From assembly GCA_020161265.1 (NCBI GenBank), contig JAIUOC010000001.1, positions 930,001-994,000 on the forward strand: a stretch of DNA of 64,000 nt, in the 5' to 3' direction. This DNA is from Chloroflexota bacterium. Lineage in GTDB: Bacteria > Chloroflexota > Chloroflexia > Chloroflexales > Herpetosiphonaceae. The notes beneath the pieces were generated by a model. The model made no database searches and was not told where the DNA came from. It was given only the letters and a program-made list of their open reading frames with translations. Below are positions 28,755 through 35,955 of this stretch, piece by piece; position 1 is the first letter of the stretch; each line of letters begins with the position of its first letter. The translations under genes and the position numbers were made by a program.

Positions 28755-30017
28755 TTAAGATTTATGCGCCAAACGCCGCAAGGGCACAGGCTGATAGATC
28801 GTCGCTAGCATGCTCAAACTAAACAGCAATGCCGCCAAGCCATGGATACTAGCCCCAAACACCAGCAACCAGCGTGCCCAAGCCAAACCAGCGACTAATC
28901 CGGCCCAACCGAGATCAATCATTGCTACCGCGCTAATCGCCAAAAACACCTGCCAATTAGCAATATTGGCCAAGCCCAACGGTCGCCCCATAAAGCGTGG
29001 AATCATAAAATAGGCCATTCCATAAATGAGAATCGTCGCAAAGCCCGCTAGATTCGATTCAACATGGATTGGGCGTAACTGTGCACCCAAAGCCCGATCA
29101 AAGGCAAAACTAATACCCAAACCAATCCCTACTGCCAAATAAAATACTGCTGCACGAATCGACCACATGGTCAAGGGGCCGATGCGGCGTGGTTGCACAA
29201 TACTCAATTGGCTTGGTTGCTTGGCAGGCGGAGTAGCTAAGGCCGGAATTAACAGCCAAACACAACACGCTAAGGCCGCTAAAATGAAACTGGCCCCAAG
29301 CGCAAAGAGGCCAGGCAGATCAAAGCCCAAGCCAAACACAATGCTCAGCAAACCAAGATGATGCAAGCTCAAGCCCACTTTTAGCCAACGCGGATCACGG
29401 GTTGCTTGGCCCGACCAACGCGGCAAGACATGGCAGGCCACACCAATAATCATCAACATCATCCAACTAAGGGTCAATAAATGCTCAGCGCTCAACAGCC
29501 AACGGGCATGGATCAAGCCAAATTCGCGGGCTAGAATTAAGCTCAGCGCTAGGGGCAAGCTAGCTCCAGAGGTTTTCGTGGCGAGGGTCGAGAGTTTATC
29601 AACCTGTTGTTGCAAGGGTGATGATGGCATGCTTGGGCGCAATTTTGGGCTGCGCAACAGTTGCATAATATTCCACATAAATAAACAACTGCCTAGCCAC
29701 TCCAAACCCAAGCCTAAGCGATAACTGAGTTGGCTATACCAAACCAAGCCACTGCTGGCCAGCACGACACCCAAACTCCAAACCAACCAATGCAACTCCA
29801 ACCACGTCGGTTTGGGGAAATTGCGGCCACTAAATACCGGAGTTGTGTGGTAATTCACCGCAAAAATACTACAACTGATCCAGCCATACAGCAGCAGATG
29901 CACCCAAGCATCCCAGCGCTGTGGGCCAGCCGCCGTCAAAGCCATATGCACAATCGTCGCCAGCAACAAGGCTACCAAGCCACTCAGCCAAAATAATTTA
30001 CTATGCCGCGCCATCAT
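28755..30017 (-). CDS. Heme-copper-oxidase-I / NnrS-like polytopic membrane protein
   Basis: This 420-residue protein has about 12 membrane helices. Two segments show the pattern His, then glycine-rich helix, then LPRW or IPRF: EHLLTLSWMMLMIIGVACHV with LPRWSG, and HVESNLAGFATILIYGMAYF with MIPRFMGR. This resembles subunit I of heme-copper oxidases and NnrS, a membrane heme protein of nitric oxide metabolism. ATG 30017 is chosen because GGAG lies 5 bases upstream. The next genes include nitrite reductase and the RIC-domain protein, so a role in NO handling or electron transfer is likely. The exact activity is not readable. Confidence 0.82.
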   Translation of the reverse strand: MMARHSKLFWLSGLVALLLATIVHMALTAAGPQRWDAWVHLLLYGWISCSIFAVNYHTTPVFSGRNFPKPTWLELHWLVWSLGVVLASSGLVWYSQLSYRLGLGLEWLGSCLFMWNIMQLLRSPKLRPSMPSSPLQQQVDKLSTLATKTSGASLPLALSLILAREFGLIHARWLLSAEHLLTLSWMMLMIIGVACHVLPRWSGQATRDPRWLKVGLSLHHLGLLSIVFGLGFDLPGLFALGASFILAALACCVWLLIPALATPPAKQPSQLSIVQPRRIGPLTMWSIRAAVFYLAVGIGLGISFAFDRALGAQLRPIHVESNLAGFATILIYGMAYFMIPRFMGRPLGLANIANWQVFLAISAVAMIDLGWAGLVAGLAWARWLLVFGASIHGLAALLFSLSMLATIYQPVPLRRLAHKS

Positions 30018-30076
30018 TATCACTCCATCAACTAGCAATTCTTAGGCTAGTGTACGGAGATTGATCGATCTGCACA

Positions 30077-30095
30077 GCGATATTTCTCACATGGC
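30077..30095. promoter_or_regulatory. Possible regulator site shared with 33002-33016
   Basis: GCGATATTTCTCACATGGC here matches 14 of 19 bases of the sequence at 33002-33020 near nirK. It lies about 60 bases upstream of the NnrS-like gene and touches the cupin stop codon. It may mark one regulon, but the match could be chance. Confidence 0.3.
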
Positions 30096-30470
30096 ATTAT
30101 GCTTGGTGATTGTGGGAAACAGGCCAGCCCGCCGTTGATGGCAACTAAAATAGATCAATTCGTCGCTGGTAGCTTGGATTGAACGGGCTGCACCACGCGG
30201 CACACAGACGATCGAGCCAACGCCAATTGGCTGTTGCACCAAATCGATCTCCAAAATAGCCGTGCCTTCGAGCACAATCAACAGCACATCAACTTCGTGA
30301 TTTTGGTGATTGGGAATGCCATCGCCAAAACGAAAACGCAGCAAATTGAGGTTAAGTTGATCGGTGGTGTAGCTCCACAACGGGCCATCAAGCTCGCTTT
30401 GGTCGCGCAGTTGAGCCAAATCCAAGGGCGGAAAGGTACCAACAATCAATTGGGAAAGTAATGCATGCAT
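30087..30470 (-). CDS. Single-domain cupin protein
   Basis: This 127-residue protein is one beta-barrel cupin with NHQNHEVDVLLIVLEGTA (metal-site first motif) and GSIVCVPRGAARSI (second motif). Small cupins often bind metals or act as sensors; no reaction can be named. The start has AAGGA 9 bases upstream. It is divergent from the Crp-family regulator by 58 bases and sits 69 bases upstream of the NnrS-like gene on the same strand, so it may share that transcript. Confidence 0.87.
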   Translation of the reverse strand: MHALLSQLIVGTFPPLDLAQLRDQSELDGPLWSYTTDQLNLNLLRFRFGDGIPNHQNHEVDVLLIVLEGTAILEIDLVQQPIGVGSIVCVPRGAARSIQATSDELIYFSCHQRRAGLFPTITKHNAM

Positions 30471-30528
30471 TGGGCAAATTCCTTGTACTATGGTGGCAGT
30501 CCAGTTCTAGTGCAACGAGGATACGCTG

Positions 30529-31197
30529 ATGGATCGAAATGTTTTATTTGCCCATGTCAGTTTCACTCGCGATCTATCGCCAACGATTATTGCTGCGCTG
30601 AGCAGCCATGCTAATGAACAAACCGTCGAGCGTGGCCAGATTATCACGCTGGAGGGCGACCCCGCCGTAGCAATGTATCTGGTGTATAGCGGGCGGATTA
30701 AGGTTGTACGTCATTCAATCGAGGGCCGCGAGCATATTTTACACGTAGTTGAGGCCTACGATCATTTTAATACAGTCCCGATGTTTCGTGAAGCCCGCTG
30801 CCCAGCCACCAGCGAAGCCTTAGTTACCAGCCAATTATTGGCAATTCCGCGTGAACATATCCGCCAAGTCGCCCAGCAACACCCTGAATTAGCCTTGGCA
30901 ATGTTGGGCGAATTCGCCAACCGTTTGCATAATTTGGTTGGCTTAGTTGAAAATTTGGCCTTACATACGGTCAACGGGCGTTTGGCGCGTTTATTGTTGC
31001 AACAAGCTGCATTAGCCGAACAAAACCCTAATCTCGCGCCCTTGACCCAAGCTGAAATGGCTGCGCATATTGGCTCAGTGCGTGAGATGGTCGGGCGTGC
31101 CTTGAAGGCCTTTGATGCGCAAGGCTTAATTCGGCTTGAGCGCGGCATGATCGAAATTATCGATCCCCAAGGTTTAGCTGCCCAAGCTGAGCTTTAG
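30529..31197 (+). CDS. Crp/Fnr-family transcriptional regulator
   Basis: This 222-residue protein has an N-terminal cyclic-nucleotide-binding-like barrel (about 20-125, with LEGDPAVAMYLVYSGRIKV) and a C-terminal Crp helix-turn-helix (LTQAEMAAHIGSVREMVGRALKAF). It has no N-terminal cysteine cluster, so it is not a classical FNR; it may be a DNR/NnrR-like NO or heme sensor. GAGGA lies 7 bases before ATG. It sits between the cupin and ferredoxin genes of the nitrogen-oxide island. Its 3' end overlaps the convergent ferredoxin gene by 41 bases. Confidence 0.93.
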   Translation: MDRNVLFAHVSFTRDLSPTIIAALSSHANEQTVERGQIITLEGDPAVAMYLVYSGRIKVVRHSIEGREHILHVVEAYDHFNTVPMFREARCPATSEALVTSQLLAIPREHIRQVAQQHPELALAMLGEFANRLHNLVGLVENLALHTVNGRLARLLLQQAALAEQNPNLAPLTQAEMAAHIGSVREMVGRALKAFDAQGLIRLERGMIEIIDPQGLAAQAEL

Positions 31198-31411
31198 TTA
31201 ATGGCTGGCTGCTTGGGGCAAAGCGAATCGCGAACGAGCGGCTAATCGCTTCGGTTGGGCAGGCTATTTCGCAGCGATCGCAAAAGGTACAGGCTTCGGG
31301 CTTGACTAAGACCGCATGCTGTTGCTCAATTGCCACTGCGGCTGTTGGGCAAACATGTTCACAGGCACCACAGGCAATACAACGTTGCAAATTAATCACA
31401 GGTAATACCAT
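31157..31411 (-). CDS. Ferredoxin with two 4Fe-4S clusters
   Basis: This 84-residue protein has two cluster motifs, CIACGACEHVCP and CTFCDRCEIACP. The start at ATG 31411 is set by GGAG 6 bases upstream and by the fold, which begins MVLPVINLQRC; the frame continues further upstream but without a site. It likely carries electrons to a redox partner. It follows the nitrite reductase gene by 66 bases on the same strand and may share its transcript. Its C-terminal coding end overlaps the convergent regulator gene. Confidence 0.92.
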   Translation of the reverse strand: MVLPVINLQRCIACGACEHVCPTAAVAIEQQHAVLVKPEACTFCDRCEIACPTEAISRSFAIRFAPSSQPLTKAQLGQLNLGDR

Positions 31412-31477
31412 CACCAACTCCGATCGGTAGCAGGCAGTCAGAGCATAAACTCTAGCTGCCTGCATATTCAAGCTCAA

Positions 31478-32869
31478 CTAGTTTTTGGGGTCGCCATCGC
31501 CTGCTTGGAATAACCCCAAAGCTCCGCGCCCGACAAAGTTGAAAGCGTGGGTCACAATGGGATATAAGCCATCTTCAGCAGTCGCAAATTCGACAATTGC
31601 GCCTTGGGCTGGAGCCAAATCGACAGCTTGTGAACCATAGCCATTGGCAGTTTCAGGCCGTAATTGTACGCCTTCTTTGATCACAGTGTTGAAAATGGTA
31701 CCAACCACGTGGAACGAGCTATCGATGCTTGGCCCAGCATTCAGCACAAATACCCGCACACTTGCGCCAGTTTTGACTTCCAATGGATGATCTTTATATT
31801 GGTTGGCAACGCCGTTGAAGACCACATATTCTGGGGCTGGAGCGGCTGAAGCAGCTTTTTCGAGGCTGACTAAATCGCCTTGAGGGCCGAGATACCATTC
31901 GCTTTGCACCAAGGCAAATTCATGATCAACTGCTGGCAAGCCTTCCTTAGGTTCAACAATCACCATCCCATACATCCCATTGGCAATGTGATGCAGCGCG
32001 GGAGTTGTACCACAGTGATACATCCAAACCCCAGCATAATTGGCTTTCCATTCGTACATCTTATCTTCACCAACATTGATCGAGGTCATTTCGTCGTTCC
32101 AAGCAACCTCGCTGGAGTGAAAATCGATTGAGTGTGGCACTTTGTTGGAGCTAGGGTTGCTAAGGTGAATCCGCACAGTATCGCCGACCTTCACCCGAAT
32201 GACCGGACCTGGCACTGTGCCGCCAAATGTCCAAACATGCTGGACATAGCCTGGAGCCACAGTCATTGGTTTTTCTTCAACCACTAATTCAACATCATGC
32301 ACCGTACCTTCCAAGGCAGTTGGCGCTTTAGCATCGTGCAACATATATTCAGGAGCCGACTCATCGGCGGCAATATCGCTCTCTGGCGCAGGCCCGCTAT
32401 GGTCATCCATCATGGTTGGGGTAACTGCGGCTGCATCAGCCGAGGCAACTTGAATTGAGCCTTTCATGCCCGCAGCTTCGTGGCCAGGTACAGCACAAAT
32501 AAATTTCATGCCCTCAGCCGGAATTGTGACCTCGCCAGTCACTGTTTCGTTGGCTTTAGCACTAATAACGGTGCCATCAGGAAAGGTAATATCGTGAGGA
32601 ATCACCCCATCATTGACTAATTTAATTGTATATACGCCAGCACTTGGCACTGTGAGATTCTGTGGTTTGAAGCCCATATCAAACGAATGAATTTCCAACA
32701 CTTCTTGGCTGGTTGGTTGGCTAGCTTGTTGACTCACAACTTGGCTTTCGGGCTTAGCCGAAGCGGTTGGGGCAAGGCTACTCGTTCGTGTAGCTTGATC
32801 GCTACATGCGGCAATACTTGCTAACAATAGACTAAAAATCACTACCATAGTGAATGATCGGCGGTTCAT
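31478..32869 (-). CDS. nirK: Copper nitrite reductase with N-terminal cupredoxin domain, lipoprotein
   Basis: This 463-residue protein has a lipobox with Cys22 (LASIAAC) and so is probably membrane-anchored outside the cell. Residues about 55-150 form a plastocyanin-like domain with type 1 copper ligands in CAVPGHEAAGM. Residues about 165-455 form the two-domain CuNIR core: PHSIDFHSSE (Asp and His of the type 2 site), MYHCGTTPALHH, SSFHVVG and THAFNFVG. Family members reduce nitrite to nitric oxide. The fused cupredoxin can serve as built-in electron donor. ATG 32869 has AAGGAG 7 bases upstream. Neighbours with NO-related domains support this role. Confidence 0.92.
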   Translation of the reverse strand: MNRRSFTMVVIFSLLLASIAACSDQATRTSSLAPTASAKPESQVVSQQASQPTSQEVLEIHSFDMGFKPQNLTVPSAGVYTIKLVNDGVIPHDITFPDGTVISAKANETVTGEVTIPAEGMKFICAVPGHEAAGMKGSIQVASADAAAVTPTMMDDHSGPAPESDIAADESAPEYMLHDAKAPTALEGTVHDVELVVEEKPMTVAPGYVQHVWTFGGTVPGPVIRVKVGDTVRIHLSNPSSNKVPHSIDFHSSEVAWNDEMTSINVGEDKMYEWKANYAGVWMYHCGTTPALHHIANGMYGMVIVEPKEGLPAVDHEFALVQSEWYLGPQGDLVSLEKAASAAPAPEYVVFNGVANQYKDHPLEVKTGASVRVFVLNAGPSIDSSFHVVGTIFNTVIKEGVQLRPETANGYGSQAVDLAPAQGAIVEFATAEDGLYPIVTHAFNFVGRGALGLFQAGDGDPKN

Positions 32870-32962
32870 TGCGATGCTCCTTGCTTGAAAGCGAACCATC
32901 AATCGATGCTGGGGATCGCCAGTGATCGATATGCAATTTGGATGTTGGCCAGCCGTTGTAAT

Positions 32963-32990
32963 TACATAGCGCTAGCTTAGAACCTTACAA
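32963..32990 (-). promoter_or_regulatory. Candidate nirK promoter
   Basis: On the minus strand TTGTAA (32985-32990) and TATGTA (32963-32968) are 16 bases apart, about 94 bases upstream of the nirK start. The elements are only partial matches to the sigma-70 consensus. Confidence 0.4.
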
Positions 32991-33001
32991 TTGGTTTGGC
33001 T

Positions 33002-33050
33002 GCGACTTTTCTCGCATGCTGCCTAGATAGCTGCTTGTGAGAAAAGTCGC
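33002..33050. promoter_or_regulatory. 15-bp inverted repeat in the nirK / RIC-domain divergent region
   Basis: GCGACTTTTCTCGCA (33002-33016) and TGTGAGAAAAGTCGC (33036-33050) are inverted copies with one mismatch, 19 bases apart. The repeat lies just upstream of the candidate nirK -35 box, where an activator would sit, and 64 bases before the divergent gene. Operator or RNA hairpin are both possible. Confidence 0.6.
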
Positions 33051-33114
33051 TGCTCAACAGTTCTGTCACGGGTATGCTAGACCTAGCTTAATTGTTGCAA
33101 GGAGCATTAAATTT

Positions 33115-33330
33115 ATGTCAACTACAACTGTAACCCCACAGGTTATCGCCGAAAGCACTCTCGCCGCATTAGCCGAAGCCCACCCCGACGTTATGGCTGT
33201 TTTACGTCAACATGGCTTTGATTTGTGTTGCGGTGGCGGATTAAGCCTGAGCCAAGCCGCCCAAGCCCATCAAGTTGAGCTAGCGCCGATCGTCGCCGAT
33301 TTAACCGCCATTTTGGGCAAAACAGCCTAA
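33115..33330 (+). CDS. RIC/ScdA N-terminal domain (DUF542) protein
   Basis: This 71-residue protein corresponds to the N-terminal ScdA/RIC domain only, with the conserved FDLCCGGG motif near 38-45. Full RIC proteins (YtfE/ScdA) repair iron-sulfur clusters damaged by NO and carry a C-terminal hemerythrin domain, which is absent here. ATG 33115 has AAGGAG 10 bases upstream. Its position opposite nirK and before two HCO-like membrane genes fits a nitrosative-stress role. Confidence 0.9.
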   Translation: MSTTTVTPQVIAESTLAALAEAHPDVMAVLRQHGFDLCCGGGLSLSQAAQAHQVELAPIVADLTAILGKTA

Positions 33331-33348
33331 TTTCGAGGAGCCAGGATC

Positions 33349-33786
33349 ATGCCAACACTTGCTCGTTACTATATTCGCACGGCATTTGTTTGGCTGGTGC
33401 TGGCGTTTGGTTTAGGCAGCGCCATGCTCACTAGCCAACTGTGGGGCTTCAAAACCAATCCGTTAGCAGCTTTGCAAATTGTGTTTTATCACGCATTGAT
33501 GGTTGGTTGGGTTACTCAGTTGATTGTGGGCGTGGCGATTTGGCTGTTTCCAGTGCATACCCGTGAGCAGCCACGTGGCAACGAACGAATTGCTTGGGCT
33601 GCGTATATCACCTTTAATCTTGGGCTTGGGCTGCGTAGCGTGGTTGAGCCAATGCTGCAATGGCAACCAAGCCCAATCGTCAGCTGGGCGGTGGTCGTTG
33701 CGGCAATCTTGCAAGTCGGCGCATTATGGCTAATTTTGCTGATGCTTTGGCCACGGGTCAAGGGCAAAGCGGTCAAAGCCAAATAG
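33349..33786 (+). CDS. Four-helix membrane protein, HCO-I/NnrS-like half module (copy 1)
   Basis: This 145-residue protein has four predicted membrane helices (about 10-30, 42-68, 82-100, 108-132). The second helix begins FYHALMVGWVTQLIVGVAIW with LFP after it, the same His-then-GW-then-LP pattern as in the larger membrane protein at 28755-30017. It may bind heme through that histidine. It follows the RIC-domain gene by 18 bases and is followed by a paralog at 11 bases. Confidence 0.8.
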   Translation: MPTLARYYIRTAFVWLVLAFGLGSAMLTSQLWGFKTNPLAALQIVFYHALMVGWVTQLIVGVAIWLFPVHTREQPRGNERIAWAAYITFNLGLGLRSVVEPMLQWQPSPIVSWAVVVAAILQVGALWLILLMLWPRVKGKAVKAK

Positions 33787-33797
33787 GCGAGGGAAGT

Positions 33798-34229
33798 ATG
33801 CCGAAATTTAGTCAAATCAGCATTCGAGCTGCCCTGCTCTATTTGGTGATTGGCGGCAGCGTTGGTGGCATCTTATTGGTAAGCAAGGCATTTGGGGTTT
33901 GGCCATGGATTTGGTATTGGCGCACCGCCCACATTCATGCCATGCTAGTGGGCTGGCTACTGAATTTAATTTTTGGCGTAGCCTTTTGGATTTTGCCACG
34001 GCTTGATGCCAATGGCTGGCGTGGTTCGCCGTGGCTGGTTTGGTCGGCCAGCGGTTTGCTGCATATCGCGCTAGCAGTGCTGGTTTGGGCCAGCATTTGG
34101 CCATGGTCAGCAGCAATTTTTATTGCGAGCGGCCTTGAATGTGCAGCGGCAATTGCCATGGCTTGGCATTGCTGGCCCCGTTTACAACCATTAATAATTG
34201 AGCCAATTCTGCACCAAAAGCTTAAATAA
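33798..34229 (+). CDS. Four-helix membrane protein, HCO-I/NnrS-like half module (copy 2)
   Basis: This 143-residue protein is a paralog of the preceding gene, with HIHAMLVGWLLNLIFGVAFW and ILPR in the same place. ATG 33798 has GGGAAG just upstream; earlier in-frame starts overlap the previous gene. The pair could form a heterodimer that mimics one 8-helix or larger protein. Role in NO or electron transfer is inferred from neighbours. Confidence 0.8.
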   Translation: MPKFSQISIRAALLYLVIGGSVGGILLVSKAFGVWPWIWYWRTAHIHAMLVGWLLNLIFGVAFWILPRLDANGWRGSPWLVWSASGLLHIALAVLVWASIWPWSAAIFIASGLECAAAIAMAWHCWPRLQPLIIEPILHQKLK

Positions 34230-34266
34230 TATGCTATGATGCCACTAGTTTTGGTGGAACAAGCTC

Positions 34267-34674
34267 ATGGCACATGCAGGCCAACAATTGGGACAAACCA
34301 TCCGTCGCAGCAAACTCAGCCGTTGGGGCTGGTTTTGCTGTTGCTACTTTATTCTGCAACTAGCGCTGATTTGTCCAATCGCCTGTATCATCCATGAATT
34401 AAGTTTCAGCAATGCCGCCCATGTTCAAGCCAACCCTAGCGCAGCCATGTTTGTCTGTCGACTCGAAACGCCCTCGGACAGCAGCCCCACTTCAGATCAC
34501 ATGCTGAGCACTGCGCTGCATCGCCATCAACTGGTGGCCTTGTTTGCAATGGTGCTGATTAGCCTGAATTTATTGCTCCAAGTCAAACCACAAACCCAGC
34601 GCATCTATCAGCAACGGCTGCATTTAGCCTCGTTTGATTTGCTACCCAAGCTACCCCCGCCACGTTCTGCCTAA
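34267..34674 (+). CDS. Small membrane protein of unknown function in the nitrogen-oxide island
   Basis: This 135-residue protein has one strong membrane helix near 22-43 (WFCCCYFILQLALICPIACI) and a second near 88-105. Between them is a soluble stretch with one Cys (FVCRLE) that could face outside. TATGAT at 34235-34240 may be its own promoter. Its role is not recognised; it may be a copper- or redox-related accessory protein given the neighbours. Confidence 0.65.
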   Translation: MAHAGQQLGQTIRRSKLSRWGWFCCCYFILQLALICPIACIIHELSFSNAAHVQANPSAAMFVCRLETPSDSSPTSDHMLSTALHRHQLVALFAMVLISLNLLLQVKPQTQRIYQQRLHLASFDLLPKLPPPRSA

Positions 34675-34756
34675 TCATTCAATTCATGATGTCAAACTTC
34701 GAGAAGCTCAACCGTGGTTGAGTCGTTGTGGCATGATTTTGAAAGGAAGCAGCAGT

Positions 34757-35674
34757 ATGTCAGCCTCATTTATTTTGTTAATTAATCACACCAGCACCGC
34801 CAGCATTCAAACCAACCTGTTGATGGAACAGGGCTATATCCCAATGCTCTTGCCGTTGAATCAATTGGCTCAATTGCCAGCCCTACCGCACCAAACCATC
34901 GTTGTCGCTTGTTTCAACAACCAAGCTGAGCTTGAACAACTGACCACCACCCTACCAACCTGGAATATGCCGTGGATCGGCTGGAATTTGAGCGGCCAGA
35001 TCGAGCTTTCGATTGCGGCCTACAAAGCTAGCGCCGATATTGTGTTGACTGATAGTTGCACCGAGCAATTGTTGCTGAATGTGCTGAGCCAGCGCAGCAA
35101 CTATATCGCAGGCCAGAGCGACCCCATTGTCAAACAGCGCCAACGCCATTATCAACGGGGCACATTAATCAGCCTGCCAGCCGAGCATATCTTATTAATT
35201 AATGAAGGCGTGGTGGGGTTAGCCACGTTGCATAGCGATGGTTCGCAGGTGCTGGTCAGCTTATGCGGCCCACAACAGTTGGTGTATAGCACCGAGCAAC
35301 AATCGAGTGTCCAGCTATATGCCCATAGCGATGTCGTTGGTCAAGTCTATGCTTGGGCGCAGGTTGCCGAGCATCCATCATTATTACAACGCCTGCGCAG
35401 CCGATTAAGCCAAATGGAGCGTTGGGCTTCGATGCAAGCCAATGGCTATAGCGATCAGCGCATTTTAGGGTTGTTGGGATTATTAGCCGAGCAATTTGGC
35501 AAGCCAACCGAACAAGGCACATTAATTGATATTCGCTTAACCCATGAACAACTTGCCTCGGCAATTGGAGTCAATCGCACCACCACCACCCGCCTACTGC
35601 GCGATCTGCGCAATCGCGGCTTGGTCTACACCGCTGGCCATGGTGCTCAAGAGCGTTTTTGTTTGCCAGGTTAA
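34757..35674 (+). CDS. Crp-family regulator with receiver-like N-terminal domain
   Basis: The 305-residue protein starts at ATG 34757 (AAAGGAAG upstream). Residues 1-115 look like a response-regulator-type alpha/beta fold (ILLINHTSTASIQTNLLMEQ) but lack the phosphoacceptor Asp pattern, so it is a possible pseudo-receiver. Residues about 125-230 form a cyclic-nucleotide-binding-like barrel, and the end is a Crp helix-turn-helix (LTHEQLASAIGVNRTTTTRL). It is the second Crp-like regulator of the island and may control the genes on either side. Its effector is unknown. Confidence 0.85.
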   Translation: MSASFILLINHTSTASIQTNLLMEQGYIPMLLPLNQLAQLPALPHQTIVVACFNNQAELEQLTTTLPTWNMPWIGWNLSGQIELSIAAYKASADIVLTDSCTEQLLLNVLSQRSNYIAGQSDPIVKQRQRHYQRGTLISLPAEHILLINEGVVGLATLHSDGSQVLVSLCGPQQLVYSTEQQSSVQLYAHSDVVGQVYAWAQVAEHPSLLQRLRSRLSQMERWASMQANGYSDQRILGLLGLLAEQFGKPTEQGTLIDIRLTHEQLASAIGVNRTTTTRLLRDLRNRGLVYTAGHGAQERFCLPG

Positions 35675-35677
35675 AAT

Positions 35678-35810
35678 GGGGGATCGGTTGTTGGGGGTCG
35701 GGGAGTTTGCTTTTAACCACGAAGGACACAAAGAGCACGAAGGGCTAAGGATAAAAGTTAAACTAGCCTGATTCTAAATCCTGATCCCCAACAACCGATC
35801 CCCGATCCCC
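35678..35810. repeat. Composite intergenic element 2 (inverted-arm form)
   Basis: GGGGATCGGTTGTTGGGGGT at 35679-35698 and its inverted copy at 35782-35810 enclose ACCACGAAGGACACAAAGAG (35716-35735). The element begins 3 bases after the stop of the Crp-family gene and ends just before the nadA control region. Confidence 0.88.
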
Positions 35811-35823
35811 ACTTAATCAAAAT

Positions 35824-35925
35824 TGTCATCTTGACACTACTGATCATTGTGTTAGAATGACATTATTAGGGGCGTTTGATACGTTCCGCTCTTTTTCTCA
35901 CGATTTATAGTGTCAAAATGACACT
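35824..35925 (+). promoter_or_regulatory. nadA promoter with three matching palindromic operators
   Basis: TTGACA (35831-35836) and TAGAAT (35853-35858), 16 bases apart, form a good promoter. Three copies of TGTYA-N3-TGACA lie at 35824-35836 (over the -35), 35850-35862 (over the -10) and 35911-35923 (in the leader; 17-base palindrome 35909-35925). This is the layout of a repressed promoter. The repressor is likely a NAD-linked one such as NiaR or NrtR, which is not encoded here. Confidence 0.8.
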
Positions 35926-35955
35926 TACTAAATGTTTACCCAATGGAGAGTCATC

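Noticed and set aside
30529-31197. Classical FNR identity for the first Crp-like regulator
   Set aside because: It lacks the N-terminal cysteine cluster for an iron-sulfur centre.
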